The position numbers and the translations under genes are program-made. From NCBI RefSeq assembly GCF_002760655.1, contig NZ_PDOC01000006.1, forward strand, positions 186,001-250,000: 64,000 bases of DNA, written 5' to 3'. This DNA comes from Massilia eurypsychrophila (GTDB lineage: Bacteria > Pseudomonadota > Gammaproteobacteria > Burkholderiales > Burkholderiaceae_D). Position 1 is the stretch's first letter; each line of letters starts with the position of its first letter. Of the stretch, positions 18,933 to 25,626 are shown one piece after another. The notes under the pieces were generated by a model, which was given only the letters and a program-made list of their open reading frames with translations, had not been told where the DNA came from and searched no databases.

Positions 18933-19565
18933 ATGATGAAGAAAACGCTTTGCGCCCTTGCACTGATGGGTATCGCAGCCACCGCCCAAGCCGGCTCAAT
19001 CACTGTCGAAAGTTTCGATAGTGTGGCCGGGCTGGTCACCAAGGGATTCATTCTAAGAAATATTAGCACGCCGATGGGGGCCACGAACTGGTTCCAGGGT
19101 GACCAGAACATCCTCACCGCGCAGGCCGGCGCGCCCGACACGTATATCGCCGCCAACTTTAACAACGCCGCACCGGGCGGCTCGATCGACAACTGGATCA
19201 TTACGCCAGAGTTTTCGACCCGGTATTCGGCCAACATCTCGTTTTTCGCCAGAGCCGAACTGTTAGCAGGCTTTAGCGATACCCTGTCGTTCGGCGGCAG
19301 CACCGGTGGCACCAACGCCGCCGACTTCACGCTGATGCCAGAATTCACCGTCAGCGGCGACTGGATGCGCTTCGACTACAACTTCGCGGCCACCGGCGCC
19401 GATACGATGGGCCGGTTCGCGATCCGTTACAGCGGCGCCGCCGACAGCGCCAACTACGTCGGCGTCGATACCCTGACGATCGCCGTGCCGGAGCCTTCGA
19501 GCAGCTTGATGATCGGCATCGGCCTGCTGGGCCTGATCGCCGCCTACCGCCGCAAGCAACACTGA
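18933..19565 (+). CDS. PEP-CTERM sorting-signal protein, choice-of-anchor J type
   Basis: Exported protein of 210 residues. The signal peptide (MMKKTLCALALMGIAATAQA) is followed by a beta-sandwich region beginning ITVESFDSVAGLVTKGFILR with WFQGDQNILTAQAGA and WIITPEF, the pattern of choice-of-anchor J proteins. It ends with VPEPSSSLMIGIGLLGLIAA then YRRKQH, an intact PEP-CTERM signal (motif, helix, basic tail). An exosortase should cut near the PEP motif, and XrtB at 47.8-48.8 kb is the candidate in this window. It is followed 29 bases later by a small exported protein and then a metalloprotease. Confidence 0.9.
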   Translation: MMKKTLCALALMGIAATAQAGSITVESFDSVAGLVTKGFILRNISTPMGATNWFQGDQNILTAQAGAPDTYIAANFNNAAPGGSIDNWIITPEFSTRYSANISFFARAELLAGFSDTLSFGGSTGGTNAADFTLMPEFTVSGDWMRFDYNFAATGADTMGRFAIRYSGAADSANYVGVDTLTIAVPEPSSSLMIGIGLLGLIAAYRRKQH

Positions 19566-19594
19566 CCCCCGCTATCCGCCTCCAGGAGAACTTT

Positions 19595-20011
19595 ATGAGC
19601 AAGAAAATCTTGACCGCCGCCGGCATCAGCTTCGCGCTGTTGGGCGCGATCGCGATGCCGACCCAGGCCGTTGCCGGCGACACCCACGCAGAGCCGATCA
19701 CAGCGCAACACGACGACCACTTGACGGTCGTGCGCGATGCAGAGACCGGCAAGCTGCGTCCGCCGACCCCAGAGGAGTTCGCGGTCATGCAGCAAGCGCG
19801 GGCCGCCAAGGCGCGCAATTTCCGCGCTGCACCGCGTCCTGCGCTGCAGAAATACCACCGCAGTGGCGCCCGCGGCGCCCGCGTGTCCGACGAGTTTGAA
19901 GTGCTGTCGGTAGCCGCGAGCAAACCGGAATGCGCCGCCGACACCGCATGCGCTGACGTGAACGACGCCGCCGCCCGCCCGAGCACCGCCCTCAAGACCG
20001 AAACGGAGTGA
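19595..20011 (+). CDS. Small exported protein of a PEP-CTERM neighbourhood
   Basis: 138 residues: signal peptide (ILTAAGISFALLGAIAMPTQ then AVAG), then a charged low-complexity region with VVRDAETGKLRPPTPEEF near residue 45. I recall this kind of short domain being described as 'post-PEP-CTERM-1' because it occurs next to PEP-CTERM genes, but I am not certain of the name. Two cysteines near the C-terminus (ECAADTACAD) could form a disulfide. A good ribosome site (CAGGAG) precedes the ATG. It lies between the PEP-CTERM gene and the metalloprotease gene, nearly touching the latter. Confidence 0.75.
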   Translation: MSKKILTAAGISFALLGAIAMPTQAVAGDTHAEPITAQHDDHLTVVRDAETGKLRPPTPEEFAVMQQARAAKARNFRAAPRPALQKYHRSGARGARVSDEFEVLSVAASKPECAADTACADVNDAAARPSTALKTETE

Positions 20012-20016
20012 CCCCT

Positions 20017-21531
20017 ATGCGTAAAATTAATTCCTTGTCGCTCAAGCGGACCCTGGTCGCTGCGGCCGGCGCGCTCGTCTGCCTCAGCGCGCAGGCGGTG
20101 ACATCTGTCGTCGTCGCGCCAGCCAAAGCCACTATCATTATCAGCAGCCGCGATCCGGTAGGCTTCGGGTTCAACGACACGACCCCCGTTGCGCCGGTCG
20201 GCGGCAACCCGGGCACCACGCTCGGCGCGCAGCGCTACAACGTTTACCGCTACGTGGCCGACATCTGGGAACAGAACTTGCAAAGCCCGGTCGACATCAA
20301 CGTCAGCGCCGGATGGGAAGCGCTCCCCTGCACCGCCAACAGCGCAACCCTCGGCAGCGCCAGCGCCTTTAACTTATGGCACGATTTTCCCGGCGGCGCG
20401 CCGGGCACCTGGTACCCGCAAGCACTGGCCAACAAGCTTGCCGGCGTCAACCTGAGCGCCGATACCCCTGACGATGGCTCAGGTTATGGCAACGTCGATA
20501 TCAAGACCCAATTCAATATCAACCTTGGCAATCCCGATTGCCTCAGCGGCAGCGGATTTTATCTCGGCTTCGACGGCAAGGCGGGCGCCCAAGTCAACTT
20601 CGTCGCAACGTTGCTGCATGAACTGGGGCACGGCCTGGGCTTTTCGGTGTTGTCGGTGAACACCTCAAGCGGTCTGCGCATCAATGCCGAATATACTGCC
20701 TATACCACGACCGGCTTGCCGAGCATCTGGGAACGCTTCATGTACGACAACACGGCCAAGAAGACCTGGCTGACCATGACCAGCGCGGAACGCAAGGCAT
20801 CGGCGATCAATCCGCTGCAACTGGCCTGGATCGGGCCAAATGTAGCGGCGGCCCAGGGCCTGCTGAAAGCGCAGCCGGCACTCGCCATCGCCACGCCGGC
20901 GCCGGGCGCGTCGGGCCTGTATCAGTACAACCCGTCGCCATTCGGAGCGGCGATCACGACGCCGTCGGCGCTCGGCAGATTGGCCGTGATTGCCGATCAG
21001 GCTGGCAGCCTCGGTCCGGCATGCGCCCCTTTCAACGCCGCCAATATCGCAGCGGTTGCCGGCAAGGTGCCGGTCATCAGCCGCGGCGGCTGCACCTTTG
21101 CCATCAAGGTCAAGAACGCGCAAGACGCCGGCGCGATCGGCGTGCTGCTCGCCAACAATGCGGCCGGTGCGCTCAATCCGGGCGGTGCCGACGCGACCAT
21201 CTCGATCCCGTCGGCCGGCATCACGATGGCCGACGGCGACAAGCTCAAAGCGGCAGTGATCGCGGCGCGGCCATATGGTTCGCGCAGCGCGCCTGGCAGC
21301 GTGACGGCGACGTGGTCGGTTGACACCAGCCGCATCGCCGGCGCCGACGCCCAAGGCCGCCCGCTGCTGTACACGCCGAACCCGCTGATCGGCGGCTCGT
21401 CGGTATCGCACTGGGACGTCAGCGCGTCGCCCAACCTGCTGATGGAGCCAAATATCAGCTCTGACCTGGGCATCATCCTGACCGCGCCGAAAGACCTCAC
21501 TGTGCCTTTGCTGAAGGATCTCGGCTGGTAA
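20017..21531 (+). CDS. Secreted PA-domain metalloprotease-like protein
   Basis: 504 residues with a signal peptide (LVAAAGALVCLSAQA). A zinc motif HELGHGLGF begins at His201 (His201, Glu202, His205). The usual third metzincin His is replaced by Val, so the third ligand must be elsewhere. A protease-associated (PA) domain spans about residues 315-420 (VPVISRGGCTFAIKVKNAQD). The protein ends with LLMEPNISSDLGIILTAPKD and a short tail, without a PEP-CTERM signal. The ATG at 20017 has GGAG eight bases upstream, and a GTG at 20008 is a weaker option. It would act outside the cell. Its target is unknown. A terminator follows. Confidence 0.85.
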   Translation: MRKINSLSLKRTLVAAAGALVCLSAQAVTSVVVAPAKATIIISSRDPVGFGFNDTTPVAPVGGNPGTTLGAQRYNVYRYVADIWEQNLQSPVDINVSAGWEALPCTANSATLGSASAFNLWHDFPGGAPGTWYPQALANKLAGVNLSADTPDDGSGYGNVDIKTQFNINLGNPDCLSGSGFYLGFDGKAGAQVNFVATLLHELGHGLGFSVLSVNTSSGLRINAEYTAYTTTGLPSIWERFMYDNTAKKTWLTMTSAERKASAINPLQLAWIGPNVAAAQGLLKAQPALAIATPAPGASGLYQYNPSPFGAAITTPSALGRLAVIADQAGSLGPACAPFNAANIAAVAGKVPVISRGGCTFAIKVKNAQDAGAIGVLLANNAAGALNPGGADATISIPSAGITMADGDKLKAAVIAARPYGSRSAPGSVTATWSVDTSRIAGADAQGRPLLYTPNPLIGGSSVSHWDVSASPNLLMEPNISSDLGIILTAPKDLTVPLLKDLGW

Positions 21532-21545
21532 TCGCGCACTGTCGC

Positions 21546-21582
21546 GAAAAAAGCTGCCTGAGTGATCGGGCAGCTTTTTTTT
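21546..21582. terminator. Bidirectional terminator after the metalloprotease
   Basis: AAAAAAGCTGCC, a short loop and GGGCAGCTTTTTTTT lie about 15 bases past the stop codon. The facing lipoprotein gene on the minus strand ends 50 bases beyond, so it may serve both. Confidence 0.85.
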
Positions 21583-21633
21583 GGACTGCGCCACGTTCAG
21601 GCACAGCGATCGCCTCACCGTGGCGTTACGTCG

Positions 21634-22059
21634 TCAAGCCTCAGGGAGCGGACGCAGGCGCGGTTTGGCGGGCGCTGGAGCGGCGCGCAGTACACACGTG
21701 CCGGCACGGCACTGCGCGCCAGGATCGACAATGAATTGACACGGCGACGCTTTGGCTGGATCCATCAGTTCGGCACTACGTTGCTGAGCGTGACGCATCG
21801 CGAGCGCCCGCAACGGCCCCGCGGCGGCGGTCGCGCTTGAATAAGCCAGGTAGCGGTCCGGTCCACCGCAGGCGCTCGCGCCGATCGCCAGTGTCGTGCA
21901 TTGCGCCGATTCAGTGCAGGCAGCAGCACCGACCATTGCATGGATCTGCGCAAGCGGCGTTTGCGCCGGCGTGACAGGCGCAGACGGGGCGCCAGGGCGC
22001 GCTGCATTGCAGGCCGAACACACGAGCAGAACGATCAGCGCTGGCAGCGGCGTTTTCAC
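21634..22059 (-). CDS. Cys-rich lipoprotein, second copy of a tandem pair
   Basis: 141 residues from a GTG at 22059. A lipoprotein signal peptide ends in LLVCSAC. The mature part shares a spaced cysteine pattern with the upstream gene: AACTESAQC ... ACGGPDRYLAYSSA ... AQQRSAE ... VDPGAQCRAGTCVL. The GTG start overlaps the stop of the first copy as GTGA, so the two are translationally coupled. The family is unknown to me. The even cysteine count suggests disulfides in the periplasm or on the outer membrane. Confidence 0.75.
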   Translation of the reverse strand: MKTPLPALIVLLVCSACNAARPGAPSAPVTPAQTPLAQIHAMVGAAACTESAQCTTLAIGASACGGPDRYLAYSSATAAAGPLRALAMRHAQQRSAELMDPAKASPCQFIVDPGAQCRAGTCVLRAAPAPAKPRLRPLPEA

Positions 22060-22472
22060 GTCGCGCCCGGCTGCCCGGTGCCCAACTGGCAGGCGCCGGC
22101 CTGGCACACGGCGCCGGGATCGACCGCCATCTGGCAGGTGGACGCCATGCCGGCAGCGGCCTGCTCGGCGCTGCGCTGCTGCGCGTACCGCTCGGCCAGC
22201 GCCAGCAGCGGCGCGGCCGGCGTCTTCGCGGCCGAATACGCCAGGTAGCCCTCCGGTCCGCCGCAGGCGCGCGCGCCAAGCGGGACTGTCTTGCATTGCG
22301 CCGAATCGGTGCAGGCAGCATTGCCGATCTGCGCGCGCATCTGCGCCGGCAGATCGTTCGCCGCGGCCGGCGCGACAGCAGCGAGGACGGCGGGCACGGT
22401 GGACGACGGCGCCGGGCCACCAGCTTTGCATGCCGCGCAGGCCAGCAGCAGGATCAGGGAAAGTTGTTTCAT
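22056..22472 (-). CDS. Cys-rich lipoprotein, first copy of a tandem pair
   Basis: 138 residues from the ATG at 22472 (a GTG two codons earlier is possible). The signal peptide MKQLSLILLLACAAC ends in a lipobox. The mature region reads AACTDSAQCKTVPLGARACG, GPEGYLAYSAAKTPAAPLLA and AVDPGAVCQAGACQL, closely matching the downstream copy and showing a gene duplication. It is probably anchored in the outer membrane, function unknown. No clear Shine-Dalgarno sequence is visible. Confidence 0.75.
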   Translation of the reverse strand: MKQLSLILLLACAACKAGGPAPSSTVPAVLAAVAPAAANDLPAQMRAQIGNAACTDSAQCKTVPLGARACGGPEGYLAYSAAKTPAAPLLALAERYAQQRSAEQAAAGMASTCQMAVDPGAVCQAGACQLGTGQPGAT

Positions 22473-22810
22473 CGGCACATCATCGCGTGACGTGGGAGCG
22501 GGGTCAAGCGCGATTCAATTGGCGCAGCTCCGACGAACTGATCGGTGGCACACGATCGTGCCGAACAACCGGCGGGCCAATGATTGTCTCGCCACTGGGT
22601 TCTGTTGTTATGGGGAAACTGTTACAAATCAGTGTTCAAAATTTTCACGTAGGCTAAATCCTACAACCTGTACAGAACGTCGCGCATCCCGTCGACAATT
22701 CCTGTTCAACATCTCGCTTTTTTTCCTTACTTCCAAAAAAAGGATTGGCGCATGGAAAAATTCTTCAATACAATTGTTCTCCATTAAGGACGAGCTTGAA
22801 GAGACCAACC
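22473..22810. other. Divergent intergenic region
   Basis: About 340 bases between the tandem lipoproteins (-) and the small lipoprotein (+). It is AT-rich in its second half and holds a short hairpin (GTAGG/CCTAC around 22655) and the promoter listed at 22745-22774. I see no small gene. Confidence 0.5.
22745..22774 (+). promoter_or_regulatory. Probable promoter of the small lipoprotein gene
   Basis: TTGGCG (22745-22750), 18 bases and TACAAT (22769-22774) give a predicted start near 22781, about 30 bases before the ATG at 22811. Confidence 0.4.
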
Positions 22811-23137
22811 ATGACATCTTTTGCCTTTCAATCATTGTTTGCCTTTGCCGCGCTGTCCCTGCTGACTGCATGCGGCGGCAGTGTGCCCCCGGAGCAAGCA
22901 GGCTTCACCAGCACCGCCTCGGTGGTTGCTCATAGCCCAGCCCCGGTGGCCGACTGCGAAGCGGAAGGCTGCAACCAGCCGCGCATCATCGATGGCTTGG
23001 CCGAACAGTACCGCTTCGGCGCGGTGCAGCAGCCGCAGCAGGAAGAAGCGGTCGAGCCGACCGTGGCGACCGAGCCGCTGACTGAAGTGGCCGCCGCTAG
23101 CGAGTCGGCGCCCGCCGCGCCCGCCCAGGCGTTGTAA
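22811..23137 (+). CDS. Small lipoprotein of unknown function
   Basis: 108 residues. The signal peptide MTSFAFQSLFAFAALSLLTA ends in the lipobox LLTAC. The mature part has two cysteines (ADCEAEGCNQ) and the stretch PRIIDGLAEQYRFGAVQ before a Glu/Ala/Pro-rich C-terminus. GAAGAGA precedes the ATG. Its last 41 bases overlap the end of the convergent epsA gene. I do not recognise the family. Confidence 0.75.
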   Translation: MTSFAFQSLFAFAALSLLTACGGSVPPEQAGFTSTASVVAHSPAPVADCEAEGCNQPRIIDGLAEQYRFGAVQQPQQEEAVEPTVATEPLTEVAAASESAPAAPAQAL

Positions 23138-23957
23138 CACGGCGCTCGGCGGTGCCGCTGGCCGACAAGGCCGCGCCGCCCGCCGACTGCTCGAACAAGT
23201 GCAGCGACATGCAGCGCGACAAAGCGTGAGTGCGGTTACTCACTCCCAAGGTGCGGTAGATGCGCTGCAGGTGGTTCTTCACCGTCAATGCGCTGATGCC
23301 CAGAATGCAGCCCACTTCGTAGTTGCTCTTGCCTTCCCTCACCCAGCCCAGAATCTCCGTTTCACGCGCGCTCAGCGGGCGGGCGATGGTGTCGGCCGCG
23401 TCCAGCGCGGCGGCGCGCACGCCCGACTCCGACAGCCGCAGCAGCGCCATGTGCAGATGCGGCAGCAGCAACGCGAGGAAATACGCATGCCGCGTTGAGG
23501 GCGCCGCTTTCCAGCCGCACAGCGCAAACAACGTGGCCGCGCCCGCCAACCGGCCGCTGCCATGCACGACCAGGTTGTCGAAGCCGGCCAGCTGCAGCTC
23601 GCGGCGGAACAGCTCGAGCGTGGCGTCGCCGGCGCGGCGCCCGCCGCCGGTCAGCGCCGGCAGCCGGTCGCTGGCGCGGCAATGGCGCGCCAGCCGCAGC
23701 GCCAGGCCGTCGGCCGGATCGCACAACTGGCGCTGCACCGCCTCCCCCAGCACGCCGGCGTGCAGGCATTCGAGCCGCACCAGCGCGTCGGCGCCGTCGA
23801 ACTGCATGCACAGCATTAACTGGTGCGGCAGCAAGGCCTGCAATTGTCCCTGGGTCCACAGATAGAACTGGCGCAGGTCGCGCACCTGCACCGACGCTTC
23901 GATCGCCCGCAGCAGGTATTCCTGCTCGAACTTGCTGAGGATGACGACCGGTTCCAA
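23097..23957 (-). CDS. epsA: LuxR-type regulator EpsA, XrtB/PEP-CTERM-associated
   Basis: 286 residues. The N-terminal half (about 1-180) is a ligand- or partner-binding region of the EpsA type (FEQEYLLRAIEASVQVRDLR ... FYLWTQGQLQALLPH). The C-terminal LuxR helix-turn-helix spans about 195-255 (PLSARETEILGWVREGKSNY then EVGCILGISALTVKNHLQRI). EpsA proteins occur with XrtB exopolysaccharide loci and are presumed to control eps genes. Here it lies about 5 kb downstream of the eps cluster. It follows the response regulator gene by 12 bases, so the two are probably one operon. Its last bases overlap the convergent lipoprotein gene. Confidence 0.85.
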   Translation of the reverse strand: MEPVVILSKFEQEYLLRAIEASVQVRDLRQFYLWTQGQLQALLPHQLMLCMQFDGADALVRLECLHAGVLGEAVQRQLCDPADGLALRLARHCRASDRLPALTGGGRRAGDATLELFRRELQLAGFDNLVVHGSGRLAGAATLFALCGWKAAPSTRHAYFLALLLPHLHMALLRLSESGVRAAALDAADTIARPLSARETEILGWVREGKSNYEVGCILGISALTVKNHLQRIYRTLGVSNRTHALSRCMSLHLFEQSAGGAALSASGTAERRVTTPGRARRAPTR

Positions 23958-23969
23958 GCTGGCTCAGGC

Positions 23970-24692
23970 TCAGGCGGCGCTTTGCCAGCCCAGCTTGACG
24001 CGCGCGTCCCACGCGACGAAGCGGTAGCCGCTGCCGCGCACCGTTTCGATGTGCTCCTGGTGACCGCTGGCCTGCAAGGCGCTGCGCAGGCGGCCGACGT
24101 GGGCGTCGACGGTGCGCTCGCCGAGAAAGGCGTCGCAGCCCCATACCTTGTCGAGCAGCTGGGAGCGGGTGTGCACGCGCTCAGGATGATGCATCAGGAA
24201 GTTGAGCAGCCTGAACTCGACGCGGCCGAGGGTCAGCTGCTGGGCGCCCGCAGTGACGCGGTGCGTGCTCGGATCGAGCCGCAGGCCGGCCATCTGCACC
24301 GTGTCGACGGCCGCATGCGGCGCGCGCCGGCGCAGCAAGGCGTGGATGCGGGCAATCATTTCGCGCGGGCTGAACGGCTTGGTGATGTAGTCGTCGGCGC
24401 CCGATTCGAGCGCCAGCACCTTGTCCTGCTCGCCGCCGCGCGCCGACACCATGATGATCGGCACATCGCGCGCGCGCGGATGGGCGCGCAGCCGGCGGAT
24501 CAGCGCGATGCCGTTCTGGCCGGCGAGGTCCCATTCGAGCAGCACCATTTCGGGCAGCGCGTCTTCGAGCGACTCGAGCGCGGCCTCGGCGTCCGGCACG
24601 CACGTCACCCGGTGGCCGGCGCGGTTGAGATTCAACCCGATCAGCTGCTGGATGGCGGGCTCGGCTTCGACGACGAGGATGTATGCTGACAT
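23970..24692 (-). CDS. OmpR/PhoB-type response regulator lacking the phospho-acceptor Asp
   Basis: 240 residues that read collinearly with PhoB: receiver domain (1-120), including GADDYITKPFSPREMIARIH, then a winged helix (about 130-230) with RVEFRLLNFLMHHPERVHTR and RTVDAHVGRLRSAL. In the receiver the phospho-acceptor position is Glu53 (LLEWDLAG versus LLDWMLPG in PhoB), and the acidic pair is weakened to Glu9-Ala10. The switch Ser and Lys are kept. Phosphorylation in the normal way is therefore unlikely, and Glu may mimic the phosphorylated state. It is the first gene of an operon with epsA and has no histidine kinase beside it. Confidence 0.9.
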   Translation of the reverse strand: MSAYILVVEAEPAIQQLIGLNLNRAGHRVTCVPDAEAALESLEDALPEMVLLEWDLAGQNGIALIRRLRAHPRARDVPIIMVSARGGEQDKVLALESGADDYITKPFSPREMIARIHALLRRRAPHAAVDTVQMAGLRLDPSTHRVTAGAQQLTLGRVEFRLLNFLMHHPERVHTRSQLLDKVWGCDAFLGERTVDAHVGRLRSALQASGHQEHIETVRGSGYRFVAWDARVKLGWQSAA

Positions 24693-24900
24693 AACGCAAA
24701 CCTTGGCAAATGTATATTTACTGACAATACTGTGTGTGTTTCAACAACAATAATTCACTATGCACCAGGACTGCTTCCTTTGACAATACGATTTTGTTTG
24801 GCCATTCAGAGCTTTGCCAAATAAATAGTGGCGTAGCGGCCGTCCCCATTGGGGGCGAGCTGTTCAGCAACGCTGTTCGGCCGGATTTAAACCGGGCAAA

Positions 24901-24941
24901 AAAAAGACACATGTGTCGTTTCCGAGCACATGTGTCTTTAG
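24901..24941 (-). terminator. Terminator of the nuclease/PEP-CTERM operon
   Basis: AAAGACACATGTG and CACATGTGTCTTT form a long near-perfect stem. On the minus strand the stem is followed by eight T, about 30 bases after the PEP-CTERM stop codon. Confidence 0.8.
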
Positions 24942-24970
24942 TGAGGCGGGCACGTGGCCCGCGCGGGCGC

Positions 24971-25615
24971 TTAGGCCGTAGCGGCTTCCTCGGCGCGCGA
25001 CTTGCGGCGGCGGGCGGTGAAGCCGACCAAGCCGAGGCCGGTCATCATCATCAGCATCGATGACGGCTCAGGAACGGCCGTTGCGTCGATTGCGGTGATG
25101 GTGGCAAAGGCTGGAAATTGGGCGCTCGTGACGATGCCCACGCCTGGCTGGACAAGGAAATTTGCCACGCCAAAGTTGGCGTCGCCAGCAAGACTGTTGA
25201 AGTTCGAGTCGAACAAATAAACGAACAAGTTGCTGGTGTCGATCCCGACCTCATCCATGAAAGCGCCGGTGAACGTGACGTCGAAGCTGAACATGCCGCC
25301 AAACGTCGCCTCCAAGTCGAGGAAATTGTCGGGGCCCGGACCATTGCCGATGGCGAAAACTCCAGGCGAGACGGCGTCGACGTTACCGGTGGTCGATGAT
25401 CCGGTGACCAAACCGGTGACATTACTTACCTGGGCGGTCACTGGCCCGGCGGCGCCGAGGTTCGAGAATGCCAGGCTCAGGAAGCCGTTGCCGGTCAGAG
25501 TCGTCGTGTTGACGTCAACGCGAAAGCTGGTCGGGCCAGCGATGGCGCCCAGTGCAGTGCCGGCAAGAGCGATTGCAAGCAGGCATTTGCTGATGAAAGT
25601 TTTAGCGGTGGTCAT
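24971..25615 (-). CDS. PEP-CTERM sorting-signal protein
   Basis: Exported protein of 214 residues: signal peptide (CLLAIALAGTALGAIA), a beta-rich body (FRVDVNTTTLTGNGFLSLAF ... FLDLEATFGGMFSFDVTFTG) and a C-terminal VPEPSSMLMMMTGLGLVGFT followed by ARRRKSR and a short AEEAATA tail. The body looks like the small family NF038129 of PEP-CTERM proteins, from memory. The gene begins only 11 bases after the stop of the extracellular nuclease gene, so the two are almost certainly co-transcribed. It ends at the terminator at 24901. Confidence 0.9.
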   Translation of the reverse strand: MTTAKTFISKCLLAIALAGTALGAIAGPTSFRVDVNTTTLTGNGFLSLAFSNLGAAGPVTAQVSNVTGLVTGSSTTGNVDAVSPGVFAIGNGPGPDNFLDLEATFGGMFSFDVTFTGAFMDEVGIDTSNLFVYLFDSNFNSLAGDANFGVANFLVQPGVGIVTSAQFPAFATITAIDATAVPEPSSMLMMMTGLGLVGFTARRRKSRAEEAATA

Positions 25616-25626
25616 TGTGGTTATCC

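Noticed and set aside
24780-24785. TTGACA resembling a rightward -35 box
   Set aside because: No -10 hexamer at a sensible distance and no plus-strand gene follows.
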